Source: a virus
IMG/VR virus record: IMGVR_UViG_3300010149_000165
Coordinates: 1-24,912 of that record
Reading direction: 5' to 3' (one strand)
Length of the DNA stretch: 24,912 nucleotides
Shown here piece by piece: positions 6,355 to 16,609 of this stretch. The number at the start of each line of letters is the position of its first letter. The first letter of the stretch is position 1. The translations under genes were made by a program, and so were the position numbers. The notes under the pieces were generated by a model that did not search any database, was not told where the DNA came from, and was given only the letters and a program-made list of their open reading frames with translations.

Positions 6355-6860
6355 TGAAGAGTATATACGAAAAAGTAGGGAACAAGATACAGCGTGAGCT
6401 TAAAAGAGAATTAGCTAGACAGCGTTCTTTTGGTGAATTTGGTAAGTCTCCGATTAATAATACAGGTGCTTTAAGCAACAGTATGATTAACGAAATATCA
6501 TTTGGTGATGTAGACACAATAAGAGTAAAAGGCTTACAATATGGTAGTTGGTTGAACGATGGTTACAAGCCAAAATTTAATTCTAAAAGTGGTTTAGGAG
6601 GAGACCCAGGAAGTCCATACATAAATGGATTAGTAAGATGGTTAGGAAGTAAAAAAGGTCTTTATGGCAGAGAAGCATTAAAAGCTGCTTTTGCTATTGC
6701 TAAAAGTAAAGAAAATAAATTATCACCACACCCAAACGTAAAAGGTTGGATTGATAAAGCAAGTAAAAAAATAGATGAAAGTTTATCATCTTTTGTACAA
6801 AACGAAATAGACCTAACTATTCAACAAAGAGTAGATAGGGTTTTAAATATAACAATATAA
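6354..6860 (+). CDS. HK97 gp10-like head-tail connection/tail completion protein
   Basis: The 168-residue basic product begins with an amphipathic helix (SIYEKVGNKIQRELKRELAR). The pattern NNTGALSNSM followed by a short beta region and 'G..YGSWLNDGYKP' is typical of the HK97 gp10 family, whose members carry 'TGaLrrSi' and a Tyr/Gly motif and act at the head-tail joint or tail completion. The C-terminal half is helical and ends in a hydrophobic strand (VDRVLNITI). The TAATG overlap with the preceding gene supports joint translation. The family call rests on motif resemblance, not alignment. Confidence 0.6.
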   Translation: MKSIYEKVGNKIQRELKRELARQRSFGEFGKSPINNTGALSNSMINEISFGDVDTIRVKGLQYGSWLNDGYKPKFNSKSGLGGDPGSPYINGLVRWLGSKKGLYGREALKAAFAIAKSKENKLSPHPNVKGWIDKASKKIDESLSSFVQNEIDLTIQQRVDRVLNITI

Positions 6861-6861
6861 T

Positions 6862-8346
6862 ATGGCAAGTCCTACAATATCTATAACACAAAACCTAGAC
6901 AGACAGTTTTATGCTGCCTACAGACCTATTTTATGTCAAGTAGAAGATTTAGATGGTAATGCTGCGTATATGACAGCAACTATAGAAAGACAAGCAGGTT
7001 TTAACAGTAATGTTTATCAAAGCACAGGAATCACACTTAATGCTTACGAAGATAACGACCAACCTTTTCACTACACATTTAACCTTATGGGTTATGTTAG
7101 AGAACTTTTAAATTCTGGTGGATGGTCTAGGTTTACACAAATAGTAAGACCAGGTGTAGATGAAACAGGATATAGGTTTAGAATTAGGATACACGCAAAT
7201 AGATATAGCGATACTGCCGATGCACCTTTAGTAGTAGATTATGACGATGTAGAATATAGTTTTAGCTTTTTCGCATTAAACACTACAACAAACATACAGC
7301 AAAGACTAGGAAACACCCCAGCAGTTGGTAACCTACCTTTTGATTTTCCAAGCATTGATAGACTAATATTAGGTAGCAATAGAGAAGCAAACTATCAAGA
7401 CATGAGCATAAAGCTAAGTCAAAACTCACCACAATACATAGAAACAGGTACCTTCTACAATACATCTCTCTCATCATTAATAGCATCAAAGACATATACC
7501 ATAAATATGTCAGACTCTCGCAATGATGCCATTTATCAGCCTGTTGGTCTAAGCAAAGGTTATTGGAATGAGTTTTGGCTTTCTTTTTACATAATGGACT
7601 CTAATGGTAATCTAAATGGAATTGCAACTACTTTTGTTACTAGTATTTCACAATTATATAAGATAGCAGCACATCCTGTTAGACTAAACTCACAAATTAT
7701 ATCATTAGGTGGTAATCCAGGTAATAGTATTATTGATGCAAGTGGTAATTTAGTAGCTGCTGGTGCTATAATAGTTCCCTTTGTAAGGAACAGTTTTTTA
7801 GGTACACAAAAATATTTAGCTCTACCAGGAAGTTACTATGGTGCTAATAACTATACTGTTGATGCACACCTTTTAGACTGGAGTGATGTGCCTGATAATG
7901 GTAAGTGTAATAGAAATAAGTTTGTATTTAGAACCTCATCTGGTTCTTTTGATTGGATAAATTTATATGGTACAGAAAGCAAAGAAACTACTTTTAGCTC
8001 TGTAGTTTACGATAGATTTGCAGACATTGGATTTGGAATACAAGGCAACTCTTTACACACTAGGTCTGTTTTACACAATGACAGAGAAGATGTATTTACA
8101 ATCACATCTCAACCAATAAGCAAAGAGATTGGATTGCACGTTGAAGAGCTTATAACAAGCACTATGGTTTGGATAGAAAAAGAACACTATATAAATCATG
8201 GCTCGAATACTACAATGAATAATGGAAACTTAGTTCCTATATTGATAAATCCAGGTAGCTTTGAAATTTATAGTACAGAAAACAATATGTACTTTGTAGA
8301 GTTTAGCTACACTTATTCTGAAAAAATAACAATGCAAAAAGCATAA
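6862..8346 (+). CDS. Tail-associated virion structural protein, 494 aa
   Basis: A beta-rich protein, heavy in Asn, Ser, Thr and aromatic residues, with no signal peptide or membrane segment. The N-terminal part opens with MASPTISITQNLDRQFYAAY. The C-terminal third (FVFRTSSGSFDWINLYGTES, then HNDREDVFTITSQPISKEIG, then VEELITSTMVWIE) follows a pattern I associate with structural proteins of Bacteroidota phages that sit beside the tape measure. Start and stop lie one base from each neighbour. A major tail tube identity is possible, but the length and the following 1331-residue partner favour a distal tail or baseplate part. Confidence 0.6.
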   Translation: MASPTISITQNLDRQFYAAYRPILCQVEDLDGNAAYMTATIERQAGFNSNVYQSTGITLNAYEDNDQPFHYTFNLMGYVRELLNSGGWSRFTQIVRPGVDETGYRFRIRIHANRYSDTADAPLVVDYDDVEYSFSFFALNTTTNIQQRLGNTPAVGNLPFDFPSIDRLILGSNREANYQDMSIKLSQNSPQYIETGTFYNTSLSSLIASKTYTINMSDSRNDAIYQPVGLSKGYWNEFWLSFYIMDSNGNLNGIATTFVTSISQLYKIAAHPVRLNSQIISLGGNPGNSIIDASGNLVAAGAIIVPFVRNSFLGTQKYLALPGSYYGANNYTVDAHLLDWSDVPDNGKCNRNKFVFRTSSGSFDWINLYGTESKETTFSSVVYDRFADIGFGIQGNSLHTRSVLHNDREDVFTITSQPISKEIGLHVEELITSTMVWIEKEHYINHGSNTTMNNGNLVPILINPGSFEIYSTENNMYFVEFSYTYSEKITMQKA

Positions 8347-8347
8347 C

Positions 8348-11300
8348 ATGGCAAATATTAGTTACGAAGCAAATAACTGTGTTTTAGAAATAGGTACAAC
8401 TATAGGTTCAAGAGAAATATCTTCTCAAGAACAGGTTGGTACTGAAACAATAACTAAATATGAAGGCTGTGTAGATATAAATGACAGTAAAGATGAAGGA
8501 TTTAATGATGGACAAGGCAATACTGGGCAAAGAGTTGTTTATACTGGTAGCGTACCAACTGTTGCTGATAATTTAGGAGGAACACTGCAAGAGTGTTATG
8601 GTGTAGGTAACATACAAACACAGGGATGTGCCTTAACATATTTAAACACTTTTGGTAATAACTCTTTTCAGCCAGGTAGCAATCAAGATGATGATAAGCT
8701 AATTGTTTTTAGTTTATATGATAACAGTTTAGTTCCAATTAATATGCCTAGTATAAACCCAGTATTAACAGCAGGGGGTGCTAGGTATGAACCACAAAAC
8801 GCTATAAACAATTCACATAATCCACAAGGTAGAGCAATATACTTTGTAAACAATGACCAAACTAGTGGTACAGGTGCTAATGTAACAGACAGAGAAGTTT
8901 CTTGTTTTGACGTAGTACACGACTTTGCAAACAACAACATAGTTTTAAGAGGTAATGGTTCGGATAGAATTGCAGACTACACAGCACAATGTAACCAGTT
9001 ATGGTTGAATCCAGAAAGACATTCTTATTATATATCTGCTTATAAACATTCAGGTGCTTGGGATAGTTCAGGAGGCTCTAACAACCCTTTTTATTGGGTT
9101 GGTGGTAGTATTAAGGCAAAAACACACATAGGCTCTTACGAAGGCTCTATTTACAGAAACCCAGCTTTAGGTACTAAGATAAACGACTGTTTTAATAGTG
9201 ATGGTTTGTTAGGAATAACAAGTCAGGCTTTTGGTATGGGTGCTGGACTTGAAAGTGCAGACCAGTATGAGGTTAAAATATCTGTATCTTCTATAATAAA
9301 CGCTAACATAAATGTTTTTGAAGGCTCACCTTACAACAGTCAAATAGAAACAGGACAGGCTGGTAACTTGACAATAACATCTCCAGGTGTATATTCGTTT
9401 TGTTTAGGTGCATTGAAGAGAACACATACTTTTGGTCATACTGCAACTTATGGTGGTGTTATAATGATGGATAATGGCAAACACTTTCATCCAGCTAATG
9501 GTTCAATAAATATTTTAGAGGCTTTTGCTATAGATGAAGATTTACCTGCAAGATGCACTATAGATTTTATAGAGATAACAAAAAAAGACACAAAGATAAC
9601 TAGTGAAGAAGTGCCTGTTTATGTAGACAACTCTTACACTATAGATGATATACAATGGGAATACTTAGATATTTTTAAAAGCAATGAGCTGCCTTTAGCT
9701 TTAACATATACTATAGGAAACTTAAAGGATTTAACTAAGTCCAATACAGGTTATAGTAAAACATTTGAAATACCCTCAAACAATCGCAACAATCAAATAC
9801 TAGACCCAATGTTAGCTGTTGGTGCTGTAAGGGAAAATATAGATTGGAAGCCTTGTAGAATATCTGTAGATGGTGTTGTAGTCTTTAAGGGTTTAATGAG
9901 AGTAGAGAAAGGTATTACAGGTGAAGGTGGAGCTTACTCTTGTCATATTTTAGAAGACTCAATAGATTGGGCATCATTAATTGATGATAGAAAAATATGT
10001 GATATTGCTTTTGGTGATGAAGTGCCTAAAAAGAAAGGTTGGCAATCTATACTAACCTCTTGGTTTCACACTCCTCATAAATCAATAGGTGAAGAAAGTT
10101 TTGTAGATTTTAAAAACGACCCTACAAGAAACTTATTTGGTGGTCAGTATAGCCTTCCAGGATATTTTGGAGAGACAGAAGCCTTAATAGAAAAAGACTA
10201 TATATATGGATTAGTAAACTATGGAGAATGGGATGCACAATCTTTAAATTCACAGGAAGAAGATTATGATGGAGTAATAAATTACGACCATAATTCTAAT
10301 GACTTTCATCCTTCTATTTTTGCATATAGAATTGTAAATAAAATTTTTGAAAACATTGGTTATACTTTACAAAGTAATTTCTTTGAGTCTGACACATTTA
10401 AAAGATTAGTTCATCCTTATACTTCAGGTGATGATTATAGAGATGACAATCTTTATGGAGAAAATGGTAGTCATGCTACTCATGTTGGCTTTGCTCCTAA
10501 AATACCTTGTGGTGGTAATTTTGAAACTGGTGGTAAAGTAAAATCTCCAAACATTCATGTTTTTTATCCTCCTATAGTACCTGGTTCTGACGAAGGTAAT
10601 AATTGGGGTGGCAACTCAAGTCAAACAGGATATACAGCACCTTTTGCTGGTAACTTTTATGTAGGATGGGGTTTGTATATGTATATAAGTGCTGGAAATT
10701 CTGTTGGAAATTTATATGCTGAAATAATGATTAATGGTTCTGTTGCAGACCCCACCTATAACTATAACAATGGTCTTGTTTCAGTGTTAAACTCTGGTGG
10801 GGATGCTCATTTAGGAGAACAATTTAGCAATACTGGTACTGTATATATGAATCAAGGTGATGTTCTTTCTCTAAGGATTAGAGGTCATCAACAAACTGGT
10901 GCATTTGGACTGCCAAAAAAAATGTGGTGTGATGTTTCTGATATTTTATTAGACATTTATCCATTGCCTTCAGCTAATGTTCCTGAATTTAATGTTAATT
11001 TTAATAAGATATTACCTTGTACTAAACAAAAAGATTATTTAAAAGGTCTTACAGAATTGTTTAATTTGCAATGGTTAGCAGATAGAGAATCCAGAACAGT
11101 AACTGTTGAGACTTATGATGATTTTTTTGGCAGTGGTAAAGTTTTAGATTGGACTGATAAGTTAGACCATACGTCTTGGACTGATAAATTTATTGCTGAA
11201 GAATTAGCGAGAAATGTACTATTTAAGTATAAAAAAGATACTGGCGATAAGGGTATCGAATCTTTATATAATTGGAGAGAAGAAAATGGATATAACATTT

Positions 11301-12343
11301 ACAAATCTTATGAGTTGCAAAACGAACAAAGATTTAGAAAAGATAGACTTAACTTAGGAACAACAATATTTCATTCAACATATAGATTTAATAATTATGG
11401 CAATCAGCCAAATCCAAGTCAATATCCAGCAGGTCATCCTACTTTAGCTAATGCTTATCAGTGGGGTGATTTAACTTGGACAGACCCCTTCATAAATAAA
11501 GATAATCCTTTGATGCCAGTTATTTGGACTAATGAAGGAGGTCATATAAATCAACAGCTAAGACCTGCATATACACCAGCTCCAAAGGCAAGTATAAGAA
11601 TATTAAACTACTACGGAATAACAAAATGTTCTAAATGGAAGTTTGCAAAGTCAGATGGTAATTCACAAAGCATGGGGGTTTATCCTCATTTAGGTTGGAT
11701 TAATGGCTGGTCAAAAGGGGTTGCTATAGACCCTTACAACTTGTCTTGGGATGATTATGATGATGGAAGTGGTTTTGTTAGTCCTGGCTTGTTCTCTAAG
11801 TATTGGAGAAACGCTTTTAACAAGATGTCTGGTGGTGCTGCTGTAAGAACCTGTAAGATGGCTTTATCTGCTGTAGATATAAATCTTTTTGATTACAGAG
11901 ACATAATACACCTAAAGATAGATGGTGTTTCTACTTACTGGACAGTACAGGCAATTAAAGACTACAAGCCTAACCAAAGAGTTTTAACTACTGTAGAGCT
12001 TATAGAATGGAAACAAGACAACAACTACGTTGGAAGTAGCACTAAAAAAACTTCTAATAAGATTGATATACAGGAAGAAGAAGATACTAGCAAAGAGTAC
12101 ACAGCTTCTGTAAATCCTGTTGCTTATGCACCAAAAAGTAATTTAGAACGTATAGAAGATGCTATTACAGTTACAGATGTTGGTGATGTTAAGTTGTATG
12201 GTGGTGAAATTATAGTAGAAGAAGAAAATGGTATGATATGTACTTTGGTTTACACTGATGGGGATTGCGTAGAAAAATTATATCTGCCCAAAGAAGCAGA
12301 TGATGAAGACAGAAATAACAACAGAATAAACTACAACAAGTAG
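8348..12343 (+). CDS. Large tail tip/hub-like protein with probable C1q/TNF-like insert, 1331 aa
   Basis: The N-terminal third (to about residue 420) is rich in Gly, Asn, Ser and Tyr and looks like a receptor-contacting or carbohydrate-binding region. From about 440 comes a segment (LPLALTYTIGNLKDLTKSNT, then GYSKTFEIPSNNRNNQIL, then CRISVDGVVVFKG) shared by tail proteins of Bacteroidota phages and reminiscent of a baseplate hub. Around 755-870 the pattern YTAPFAGNFYVGW...INGS...VYMNQGDVLSLRIRG suggests a jelly-roll of the C1q/TNF type. Hub-like sequence then resumes (LPCTKQKDYLKGLTELFNLQ, then SRTVTVETYDDFF). It likely forms the tail tip, and parts may bind the host surface. Domain calls are by eye. 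Confidence 0.65.
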   Translation: MANISYEANNCVLEIGTTIGSREISSQEQVGTETITKYEGCVDINDSKDEGFNDGQGNTGQRVVYTGSVPTVADNLGGTLQECYGVGNIQTQGCALTYLNTFGNNSFQPGSNQDDDKLIVFSLYDNSLVPINMPSINPVLTAGGARYEPQNAINNSHNPQGRAIYFVNNDQTSGTGANVTDREVSCFDVVHDFANNNIVLRGNGSDRIADYTAQCNQLWLNPERHSYYISAYKHSGAWDSSGGSNNPFYWVGGSIKAKTHIGSYEGSIYRNPALGTKINDCFNSDGLLGITSQAFGMGAGLESADQYEVKISVSSIINANINVFEGSPYNSQIETGQAGNLTITSPGVYSFCLGALKRTHTFGHTATYGGVIMMDNGKHFHPANGSINILEAFAIDEDLPARCTIDFIEITKKDTKITSEEVPVYVDNSYTIDDIQWEYLDIFKSNELPLALTYTIGNLKDLTKSNTGYSKTFEIPSNNRNNQILDPMLAVGAVRENIDWKPCRISVDGVVVFKGLMRVEKGITGEGGAYSCHILEDSIDWASLIDDRKICDIAFGDEVPKKKGWQSILTSWFHTPHKSIGEESFVDFKNDPTRNLFGGQYSLPGYFGETEALIEKDYIYGLVNYGEWDAQSLNSQEEDYDGVINYDHNSNDFHPSIFAYRIVNKIFENIGYTLQSNFFESDTFKRLVHPYTSGDDYRDDNLYGENGSHATHVGFAPKIPCGGNFETGGKVKSPNIHVFYPPIVPGSDEGNNWGGNSSQTGYTAPFAGNFYVGWGLYMYISAGNSVGNLYAEIMINGSVADPTYNYNNGLVSVLNSGGDAHLGEQFSNTGTVYMNQGDVLSLRIRGHQQTGAFGLPKKMWCDVSDILLDIYPLPSANVPEFNVNFNKILPCTKQKDYLKGLTELFNLQWLADRESRTVTVETYDDFFGSGKVLDWTDKLDHTSWTDKFIAEELARNVLFKYKKDTGDKGIESLYNWREENGYNIYKSYELQNEQRFRKDRLNLGTTIFHSTYRFNNYGNQPNPSQYPAGHPTLANAYQWGDLTWTDPFINKDNPLMPVIWTNEGGHINQQLRPAYTPAPKASIRILNYYGITKCSKWKFAKSDGNSQSMGVYPHLGWINGWSKGVAIDPYNLSWDDYDDGSGFVSPGLFSKYWRNAFNKMSGGAAVRTCKMALSAVDINLFDYRDIIHLKIDGVSTYWTVQAIKDYKPNQRVLTTVELIEWKQDNNYVGSSTKKTSNKIDIQEEEDTSKEYTASVNPVAYAPKSNLERIEDAITVTDVGDVKLYGGEIIVEEENGMICTLVYTDGDCVEKLYLPKEADDEDRNNNRINYNK

Positions 12344-12344
12344 C

Positions 12345-12389
12345 ATGGCTAAGAAAAGAAAAAAGAAAAAAACAACTTATAATAAATAG
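12345..12389 (+). CDS. Putative 14-residue lysine-rich peptide
   Basis: An ATG one base after the preceding stop opens a frame encoding MAKKRKKKKTTYNK, and the tape measure gene follows three bases after its stop. Nine of 14 residues are Lys or Arg. It may be a genuine peptide, a remnant, or simply an A-rich translation enhancer for the tape measure gene. Too short to decide from the sequence. Confidence 0.3.
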   Translation: MAKKRKKKKTTYNK

Positions 12390-12392
12390 ATA

Positions 12393-15300
12393 ATGGCAAA
12401 GACTACAACTTTTTATGAGTTTAAGGCAAAACTTACCGACCTTGACCTTTTAAATGCAAAGCTAAAAGAAGCACAAGTAAATCTAAAAGGTTTAAAAACT
12501 AATACTGAAAAGTATGCTGAACTAAGTGCAAAAATAGGAGGCATCACTAAAAAAATAGACGAGAATAAAAACGCTATTAATAATTTAAGAGAAGGTGGTG
12601 AAAGGTTAAACAAGACAGGGAATAGAATGGTAGGCATATTTAAGTCTGCGAGTATAGCTATTGTTTCTGCTTTTGCGTTTAGAGCTATAATAGGTGGTTT
12701 TAGAGGTGTTATAAAAACATTTTCTGATTTTGAATCACAAATGGCTGCTGTACAAGCAATCTCTGGTGCAACTCAAGAAGAGTTTAAAAAGCTAAAAGAA
12801 TCAGCAGAACGATTAGGTGCTAGTACAGTTTTTACAGCTAGTCAAGTTGCTGAATTACAAGAGGCTTATGCAAGACTAGGTTTTACTGCTGAAGAAATAA
12901 TATCAGCACAAAGTGGTACTATAGATTTAGCTGCTGCAACAGGCGAGTCATTAGGTAGCTCTGCTGAAACTGCTGGTTCTGTTTTAAGAGCATTTGGTTT
13001 AGATGCCGAACAAACAGGTAATGTTGTTGATGTCATGGGTGCTTCTTTTACTAGCTCTGCACTTAACCTAGAAAGATTTACACAATCAATGAAGTTTGTT
13101 GCTCCTATTGCAAGAGCAGCAGGTTTTACATTTGAAGAGACATCTGCACAACTTGCTATCTTAGCTAACAATGGTTTGTCAGGTTCTTTGGCAGGTAACG
13201 CACTAAAAAACATATTTTTAAGACTAGGAGATTCTAACTCTAAGCTAAACAAATCTTTAGGTAGAACTGTACAAGGTTTACCTGATATGATAAACGCTTT
13301 AAGAGAAATGAAAGACGAGTCTTTTGGTTTAACAGAAGCAACAGAATTACTAGACAAAAGGTCTGCTCCAGCTTTCCTAACATTAATTAATAATATTGAC
13401 GGACTAGAAGAGCAATTAGATATTTTAAATAATGCAGAGGGTGCTGTTTCAAGAATGGCAGCGATTAGACTTGACACTTTAGAAGGAGACTTTACATTAT
13501 TAAAATCAGCTAGTGAAGGATTAGGTGTGGCTATAGGAGAGGTCTTTAGTGGTAGTTTAAGAAACGCAGTAGATTCTTTGACACAGTTTTTACAAAACTT
13601 ATCAAAAAACGATGCTGCTTTAAAAACAATAAGGTTTGTTGTAGATACGCTAGTAAACTCTATAGCACTATATTCAGCAGGTCTTTTAATTGCTAAAGCT
13701 AGAACGCTTGTAATGGCAAAGTCAAGTGGTAAGTGGAGTCAGGCTTTAATATCACTTAGAGGTAGTTTAGCTGCTGCAAGAAATGGCACACTAACTCTTT
13801 CTATGTCTATGCACACTCTAAAAGCTGCTATAGCTTCTACAGGTATAGGTGCTTTAGTTATTGCTGCTGGTGCTTTGTACACCATGTTTACACAAGTTAG
13901 TGAAGCTACACAAGAAGTTGTTAGAAACCAAGAAAGACTAAACAGGTCTTTTGGTGAGGACATAGAAAAAGCACAGTTACTTAACGAGAATAGTCAAGAA
14001 AGGCTAGACTTGTTAAGAAAAATGAAGCAAGAATATCCAGACCTTATTGGTGATATAGACTTAGAAGTTGCAAGTAACGAGCAGCTTTTTAAAATCATGA
14101 CCTTAGTTAATGGCACTAGAGCTGAAAGACTAGCTATAGCTGCTGCACAAAAGGAAATAGATGAATTATCTGAAGAAACTGCTGAAAAAGATTTAGACCT
14201 TAGAAAAGAAAAGTTAGAGCTATTAAAGAAGATAGATGAAAAAGAGCTGAAGTCTACAGATACTTTATTCAAAAGGTACAATTTACAAATAGAAAGAATT
14301 GATAGAGCAATACAAAAAAATAAAGAGTTATTTGAACAACAAGAAAAACTACTTAATGATTCTGTAAAGTTTGAGAAAAATCTTTTAAAAGAGAAACAGG
14401 AAGAAAGTGAAGTCTTTAACGCATTAGCATTAAGAGATGAAAAATCTTATAGGTTTAGTTTAAGAGAAGGCTATTTAGAGGATTTAGAAGAATTTAGAAA
14501 ACAAAAGAGGGGTAAACAGCTAGAACTTATAGAAGAACAAAAAGCAGAAATATTAGCTGTAGACCGAATAGTTGATTACAGAAGATTGTTATCTATTTCT
14601 GATAAAGGAACTGTAGAGCAAAAAGCAAAAGTAAAAGAAGAAATAACTGAATTAGAGGGGAAAATGGGTGATGCTTTAATAGCAAGAGCAGAAGACTCTT
14701 CTGTTTCAACTGCAAAGCTGGGTATAAATTTACAAGAGCTTAAAAAGTATGTAACACAACTTAACGCTGCATTAAAAGGTGAGGTTAGCGACCCTAAAGG
14801 AACAATATTTGATGCTGGTAATTTAAGAAAAACTAAAGACAGGTTTAAAGACCTAATAAAGTTAAGAGCTGAAAATGTAGTTAGTCTTGATGAAAATGAA
14901 ATAGCAAAAGTAAAGGCAGCAGAGGAGTTGCAACTTAAAAAACTTAAAACAGAAAAAGATGGTATACTTGCAAACTTAAAAGATGTAACTGATGCACAAA
15001 AGATTTTAGCTACAGGAGATGAAAAATCTATTGCAGAATTTATCAAGAAAAACAGAAACAAGTTTGATTCTCTAAAGAATTTAAGTAATGAAGAGTATCA
15101 AAAATTAATTGATATTGATAAAAGCTATTATGACGAAAGGGGTGATGCCTTACAATCAATGTTAGATGAAGAAGGAGAAAAGTTTGCAAACAATACTTCT
15201 TTATCAGAAGAGGTAAAAAAAGAGACAACCAAAAAAATACGACAACTTGATGTTGAAGATAAGATAGCACTAGCAGAAAATGAAAGAGAAAAAAGTGCTA

Positions 15301-16346
15301 TTGTATTTGAAGAACAAGAAAAAACTCTTCATGGGTTCTTTAAAAATTCAGCAAACAGAATTGCAGCAATAGATGATGAATTAGCTAAAGAAATAAAGTT
15401 AAATGAAGAAGCATTTAAAGCTGGTTCAATAAACAAAGCACAGCAAGAAAAAGCTGATATGGATGCAACTAAAGAAGCAGAAGCAGAACAGGAAAGAATT
15501 AGAGATGAAAGAGTAGCTAAAGTAGCAGAGATGTATGGTAAGCTATCTTCACTTGCTTTAGACTTTTTTAACAACAGAGCAGAACTACAAAAACAAAAGT
15601 TACAAGAAGAGTTTGACAGGGAATCTGCACAAAGAGCTTTAGAGTTTGAAAGAGATGTAGAGTTAGCTGAAGCTAGAGGTCAAGACACAGAGGCTATGAA
15701 AAGAGCTTTTGACAATAGAGAGATTGAGCTAGAAAATCAGAAAGAGGATAAGCTAATGGCTATAAAAAGAAAGCAGTTTCAAGCTGATAAAATAAACAGT
15801 ATTATTCAGGCAACACTGGATGGCTATGCTGCTGTTGTTGCTGTTGCTAGTGAAACTGGTTTAGCTGCTATTGGTGCTGCTCCTATTATGTCTGCTTTTG
15901 TTGCTGCACAAATTGCTGGTATAGCTTCACAAAAGTTCGTTGGAGAACAAGGCGGTATAGTTCCTAGTGGTATAGAGAAGTTTGGTACAGGTGGCATGGT
16001 TCATGGTGCTAGACACGCACAAGGTGGTGTTAAGTTTGCTGTAGGAGGTACTGTTGCAGAGCTAGAAGGTGGAGAGGCTGTAATTAATAGAAGGTCTACA
16101 GCTATGTTTAAACCTGTTTTAAGTGCAATGAATGTTGCTGGTGGTGGTAAAAAGTTTGAGCAAGGTGGTTTGACAGCATCTACAATAGCTGCCACAAGAG
16201 ATATTCAGGGTATGATAACTCAAAGGGAAATGACACAAGCTCTAGCTAATGCTATCAACACACAAAAAGTAATTGTAAGTGAAGCAGAAATAACTAATTC
16301 ACAATTTAATGTTGAAGTACAAGAAAGTTTAAGTACAATTTTTTAA
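12393..16346 (+). CDS. Tape measure protein
   Basis: It sets tail length and is threaded through the tail tube, with a role in DNA entry. The 1317-residue product starts with coiled coil (about 1-75) and a hydrophobic segment (about 80-110). A TP901-like core follows (SDFESQMAAVQAISGATQEE, then LGASTVFTASQVAELQEAYA, then SLAGNALKNIFLRLGD). Hydrophobic stretches lie near 415-435 and 470-495, then long coiled coils (about 500-1090). The Gly-rich end has repeated 'GG..v' motifs (GTGGMVHGARHAQGGV, AELEGGEAVI) typical of tape measure C-termini. At about 0.15 nm per residue the tail would be near 200 nm, an inference from known phages. Confidence 0.92.
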   Translation: MAKTTTFYEFKAKLTDLDLLNAKLKEAQVNLKGLKTNTEKYAELSAKIGGITKKIDENKNAINNLREGGERLNKTGNRMVGIFKSASIAIVSAFAFRAIIGGFRGVIKTFSDFESQMAAVQAISGATQEEFKKLKESAERLGASTVFTASQVAELQEAYARLGFTAEEIISAQSGTIDLAAATGESLGSSAETAGSVLRAFGLDAEQTGNVVDVMGASFTSSALNLERFTQSMKFVAPIARAAGFTFEETSAQLAILANNGLSGSLAGNALKNIFLRLGDSNSKLNKSLGRTVQGLPDMINALREMKDESFGLTEATELLDKRSAPAFLTLINNIDGLEEQLDILNNAEGAVSRMAAIRLDTLEGDFTLLKSASEGLGVAIGEVFSGSLRNAVDSLTQFLQNLSKNDAALKTIRFVVDTLVNSIALYSAGLLIAKARTLVMAKSSGKWSQALISLRGSLAAARNGTLTLSMSMHTLKAAIASTGIGALVIAAGALYTMFTQVSEATQEVVRNQERLNRSFGEDIEKAQLLNENSQERLDLLRKMKQEYPDLIGDIDLEVASNEQLFKIMTLVNGTRAERLAIAAAQKEIDELSEETAEKDLDLRKEKLELLKKIDEKELKSTDTLFKRYNLQIERIDRAIQKNKELFEQQEKLLNDSVKFEKNLLKEKQEESEVFNALALRDEKSYRFSLREGYLEDLEEFRKQKRGKQLELIEEQKAEILAVDRIVDYRRLLSISDKGTVEQKAKVKEEITELEGKMGDALIARAEDSSVSTAKLGINLQELKKYVTQLNAALKGEVSDPKGTIFDAGNLRKTKDRFKDLIKLRAENVVSLDENEIAKVKAAEELQLKKLKTEKDGILANLKDVTDAQKILATGDEKSIAEFIKKNRNKFDSLKNLSNEEYQKLIDIDKSYYDERGDALQSMLDEEGEKFANNTSLSEEVKKETTKKIRQLDVEDKIALAENEREKSAIVFEEQEKTLHGFFKNSANRIAAIDDELAKEIKLNEEAFKAGSINKAQQEKADMDATKEAEAEQERIRDERVAKVAEMYGKLSSLALDFFNNRAELQKQKLQEEFDRESAQRALEFERDVELAEARGQDTEAMKRAFDNREIELENQKEDKLMAIKRKQFQADKINSIIQATLDGYAAVVAVASETGLAAIGAAPIMSAFVAAQIAGIASQKFVGEQGGIVPSGIEKFGTGGMVHGARHAQGGVKFAVGGTVAELEGGEAVINRRSTAMFKPVLSAMNVAGGGKKFEQGGLTASTIAATRDIQGMITQREMTQALANAINTQKVIVSEAEITNSQFNVEVQESLSTIF

Positions 16347-16357
16347 TAATAATATTT

Positions 16358-16365
16358 TATATTTG
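16358..16365 (+). promoter_or_regulatory. Putative -7 element for the two genes after the tape measure
   Basis: TATATTTG matches the Bacteroidota -7 consensus TAnnTTTG exactly and ends four bases before the ATG at 16370. No clear -33 element, neither TTCCATA nor TTTG, is seen at the right distance. Promoter function is therefore less sure than at the other sites; if used, the mRNA would be leaderless. Confidence 0.45.
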
Positions 16366-16369
16366 TTTT

Positions 16370-16609
16370 ATGTTTAAAGATTTAAGAAAATTATTTTGGC
16401 AGCTTATCATTGGTAAAGGTGTTAAGTTTGCAACACAAAAAAAGTTTGAAAAAAGATTATCTATTTGCAGAAGCAACAAGTGTGGTGTATATCAAAAACC
16501 ACTTGGAATAGAGTCTTTAGAAAGATGTGGCGATTGTGGATGTTTGCTACAGACTAAAAATAGAATTGACGAAGATTTTATTAAATGTCCACAAAACTAT
16601 TGGAAATAA
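16370..16609 (+). CDS. Small zinc-ribbon-like protein, 79 aa
   Basis: The basic N-terminal half (about residues 1-32) is amphipathic. Six cysteines follow: Cys33 and Cys38 (CRSNKC), Cys53, Cys56 and Cys58 (CGDCGC) and Cys73 (KCPQNYW). The order C-x4-C ... C-x2-C-x-C ... CP..YW is that of a small treble-clef or zinc-ribbon type domain found in short phage proteins. It could bind nucleic acid or protein; no partner is evident. The ATG comes right after a -7-like element, and the next gene begins immediately after the stop. Confidence 0.6.
   Translation: MFKDLRKLFWQLIIGKGVKFATQKKFEKRLSICRSNKCGVYQKPLGIESLERCGDCGCLLQTKNRIDEDFIKCPQNYWK

Noticed and set aside
12866-13477. 203-residue - strand ORF under the tape measure gene
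   Set aside because: Ser/Leu/Ala/Pro-rich low-complexity translation, a typical antisense shadow of a helical coiled-coil gene. The same holds for 14576-15061 and other - strand ORFs below the + strand genes.
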